From: Verrucomicrobiaceae bacterium
Lineage (GTDB): Bacteria > Verrucomicrobiota > Verrucomicrobiae > Verrucomicrobiales > Akkermansiaceae
Direction: 5' to 3'
NCBI GenBank assembly: GCA_003820635.1
Contig: RPOS01000232.1
Location: 1 to 12,322, forward strand
DNA: 12,322 nucleotides
Below are positions 10,412 through 12,322 of this stretch, piece by piece. Each line of letters opens with the position of its first letter. Position 1 is the stretch's first letter. The translations under genes and the position numbers were made by a program. The notes beneath the pieces are model-generated. The model did no database searches. It was not told where the DNA came from and was given only the letters and a program-made list of their open reading frames with translations.

Positions 10412-12322
10412 CCAATACCAATCAGCAAGCTCTCAAGCCTGGTGAAATCAAGCTTGATTACATTCCTGTCGACTGGCCCTTGACCCCTTTGGGTCCAAAC
10501 AAAGATCCGTATGTGGCTGGCTGGCAAAAGAAACCTTTCAGTCCCCAGGAAATTGAAGAAGAAATCCTGGGTGGGCGCTGCAAAGCTGTTGGCTTGCTTG
10601 GCGGTCCGGTCTACAACCATCCCTATGGCTTCGTCTGGGTTGATGTCGATGGTCCTACCGTCTACCAACTCATCGAGGAACTCTCGGAACTTCCCTTTGA
10701 GCAGGCGCTTCCACAAACCTTAACAATTCTTAGTGGGAAGGAGGGGCGTGAGCGGAAGCTGTACAAGCTTTCCCGCGATCAACACAAACAATTCATCCGT
10801 AACAAGTACACCTGGCACTCGGAAGGACCCAAAGAAAAGCTGGAGATTCTGTGGAAGCGGCACCAAGGTGTGTTAATGGGTTTGCACCCAGAGACATCCG
10901 GTTACTTCACCGCTCCAGACCAGGGATTTGAGTGGATTGAAAACCTGCCTGAGTTTCCGGACTGGTTACTAAATGCCATCGTTCAAAAGAATGTCAAGCA
11001 AGGGGTGCCGGCAAAAGAAACGACACGCATCATCGGACCTTCCTTTGCGATCAACGCTGAAATTTCCCTTGAGCGGGACATGCAGCTTGCATTGGAAGCA
11101 ATGTGGGGCATGCCACCAGAAGCAACAGATGACTACGACATCTGGATCACGGTTGGCCAATCGCTTCATTCACTGGATGAATCTCTGCTGGATCATTGGG
11201 ATGAATGGTCTCGGCAATCTGATAAGTATCGGGATGGCGAGTGCCAACGGCGTTGGCTTTCCTTCTCAAAAGGTGGTGGCCGGAGTGTTGGCTCTATCGT
11301 TCACGTCGCCAAAGAGAACGGTTGGAAGCCTTCTGAAAATCACAAAGCAATGAATGTAGACGATGCCATGCTTGATCACGTATCCAAATTATTAAATGAA
11401 CTGGAAGACGACTTGGGTTTAGACAAGACGGAAACAGTTGAGTCTCAACGGCAGGCCCCAACAAACAGTCGGCAGCGTCGTACTGATTTTGCGGAAAAAC
11501 AAGGAAAGAATCAGAAGACTCGTAACCCTTCCTCTGATGTCATCACTGGCATTTTGTTGCAGGACTACAAAGGTAACCTGCGCTATAGCCAAGCTCATGG
11601 CGCATTCTTTATGTATGAATACCAGCGGAAGGGACTGTGGTCTCAGTTGTCTGAGTATGAGGTGAAGGGCGACATCAAAGGCCGTCTTGATGCCATCAAA
11701 GAAGGCTTGCTGCACAGTGGGTACTCCATGAATCTAATCTCAGATTTGATGGAGCAGTTACGCATCTCCACCATTTTTGATGACTGGTATGAAAGCAATG
11801 ACTACCTTCTGTTTATGAATGGCATCTTGAAGGTAGATACGCGGGAGCTTCTTCCTTTTAACCGGGAGATGTATATTACGCAACAACTACCCTACGATTA
11901 CGATCCGTATGCCACATGTGAATCAATCATTAAGTGGCTGAAGAGCACACAGCATGATAGCTGGGGTCGGGTCCAGGTACTGCGGGCTTGGTTGCGGGCA
12001 GTCTTGCTTAGTCACTCTGACATCCAGAAGTTTGTTGAGATTGTCGGCCCAGGTAAATCAGGTAAGTCCACCTACAGCAACCTTGCCCACGCATTGGTTG
12101 GTGACGACAACGCCATGATCTCCTCGCTGGAACACCTGGAGAAGAACAGGTTTGAGACCGCCAACCTGTATAAGAAAAAGCTGTTGCTCTTCAATGACGT
12201 GGAGCGTTACGGTGGCTCGGTCTCTGTCCTTAAGGCAATCACGGGACGTGACTTGATCCGTAACGAAAGGAAGTTTCAGGCTGGTAGCCAGAAACCGTTT
12301 AAGTTCAATGGACTTGTCATGA
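10408..12322 (+). CDS. primase-helicase (AEP-type primase, PriCT-2 and SF3/D5-like helicase), 3' end cut by the window edge
   Basis: The frame is open from ATG 10408 to the right edge, 638 full codons. N-terminal archaeo-eukaryotic-primase-like domain: WVDVDG with D79 and D81 as metal ligands, SGKEGRERK (109-117) in the place of the usual SGxxGxH motif, EILW with E146, and HPETSGY (160-166). Next is a PriCT-2-like domain with DYDIW around Y243 and DHWDEWS (262-268), then a KYRD...W block. After a low-complexity linker (about 340-380) comes a D5/P4-type helicase with Walker A GPGKSGKST (547-555) and a Walker B-like LLLFND (592-597). The enzyme would prime and unwind DNA at phage replication origins. 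Oddly, the primase motif II His is replaced by Glu (E115). It is translationally coupled to the small gene before it. The C-terminus, including the arginine finger region, lies outside the window. Confidence 0.9.
   Translation, partial: MTNTNQQALKPGEIKLDYIPVDWPLTPLGPNKDPYVAGWQKKPFSPQEIEEEILGGRCKAVGLLGGPVYNHPYGFVWVDVDGPTVYQLIEELSELPFEQALPQTLTILSGKEGRERKLYKLSRDQHKQFIRNKYTWHSEGPKEKLEILWKRHQGVLMGLHPETSGYFTAPDQGFEWIENLPEFPDWLLNAIVQKNVKQGVPAKETTRIIGPSFAINAEISLERDMQLALEAMWGMPPEATDDYDIWITVGQSLHSLDESLLDHWDEWSRQSDKYRDGECQRRWLSFSKGGGRSVGSIVHVAKENGWKPSENHKAMNVDDAMLDHVSKLLNELEDDLGLDKTETVESQRQAPTNSRQRRTDFAEKQGKNQKTRNPSSDVITGILLQDYKGNLRYSQAHGAFFMYEYQRKGLWSQLSEYEVKGDIKGRLDAIKEGLLHSGYSMNLISDLMEQLRISTIFDDWYESNDYLLFMNGILKVDTRELLPFNREMYITQQLPYDYDPYATCESIIKWLKSTQHDSWGRVQVLRAWLRAVLLSHSDIQKFVEIVGPGKSGKSTYSNLAHALVGDDNAMISSLEHLEKNRFETANLYKKKLLLFNDVERYGGSVSVLKAITGRDLIRNERKFQAGSQKPFKFNGLVM

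Noticed and set aside
10339..10716. Minus-strand ORF of 125 residues
   Set aside because: It lies within the well-supported primase-helicase reading frame and has no motif of its own.

Overview
The window looks like part of a tailed double-stranded DNA phage, most likely a cyanophage. That host guess rests on the mix of virion-type genes, a tRNA, a sugar-nucleotide module, a Cas4/RecB-like nuclease, a primase-helicase and a two-domain small basic protein family that I know from marine and cyanobacterial viruses. The host is inferred, not proven. Coding density is very high. Transcription switches strand six times, and convergent genes overlap at their stops or nearly touch.

Layout. Positions 1-2797 (+) carry a virion-type protein cut by the left edge, a Dps/ferritin-like protein with a complete ferroxidase residue set, and a 551-residue putative virion protein. 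Positions 2794-3715 (-) carry a small HNH endonuclease and a conserved-looking protein of unknown function. Positions 3733-4000 hold tRNA-Pro(TGG), a 70-nt rod-like hairpin, and a minus-strand terminator overlapped by a candidate promoter. Positions 4001-5043 (-) are a run of five small overlapping genes. Positions 5087-6987 (-) encode a CAP59/GT69-like glycosyltransferase and a ColD-like PLP enzyme. Divergent from these, 7037-8059 (+) encodes GDP-mannose 4,6-dehydratase. Positions 8056-8428 (-) hold a small unknown protein and a 29-residue membrane peptide. Positions 8476-9330 (+) encode a PD-(D/E)XK nuclease, and 9338-9922 (-) a Pro/Ala/Lys-rich low-complexity protein. Positions 9980-12322 (+) hold two small genes and a primase-helicase cut by the right edge.

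The most striking observation is at 4384-4410 (-). A gene of the small basic family is interrupted by exactly 21 nt in the zero frame. The insert contains TAG, TGA and TAA in frame and is flanked by identical TCG codons. It begins with a perfect 5-bp hairpin capped by a GNRA tetraloop, and the hairpin includes the TAG. Skipping the insert restores the family sequence (...GEWS|ARKAQL...). This is the architecture of the T4 gene 60 translational bypass: matched take-off and landing codons, an immediate UAG, and a hairpin at the stop. I propose it as a candidate programmed bypass ('byp') element, unproven from sequence alone.

The sugar genes fit one pathway. Gmd makes GDP-4-keto-6-deoxymannose. 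The neighbouring PLP enzyme has His where aminotransferases have the catalytic Lys, as in ColD, so it probably 3-deoxygenates that product. The adjacent glycosyltransferase could use the resulting dideoxy sugar on a host or virion glycan.
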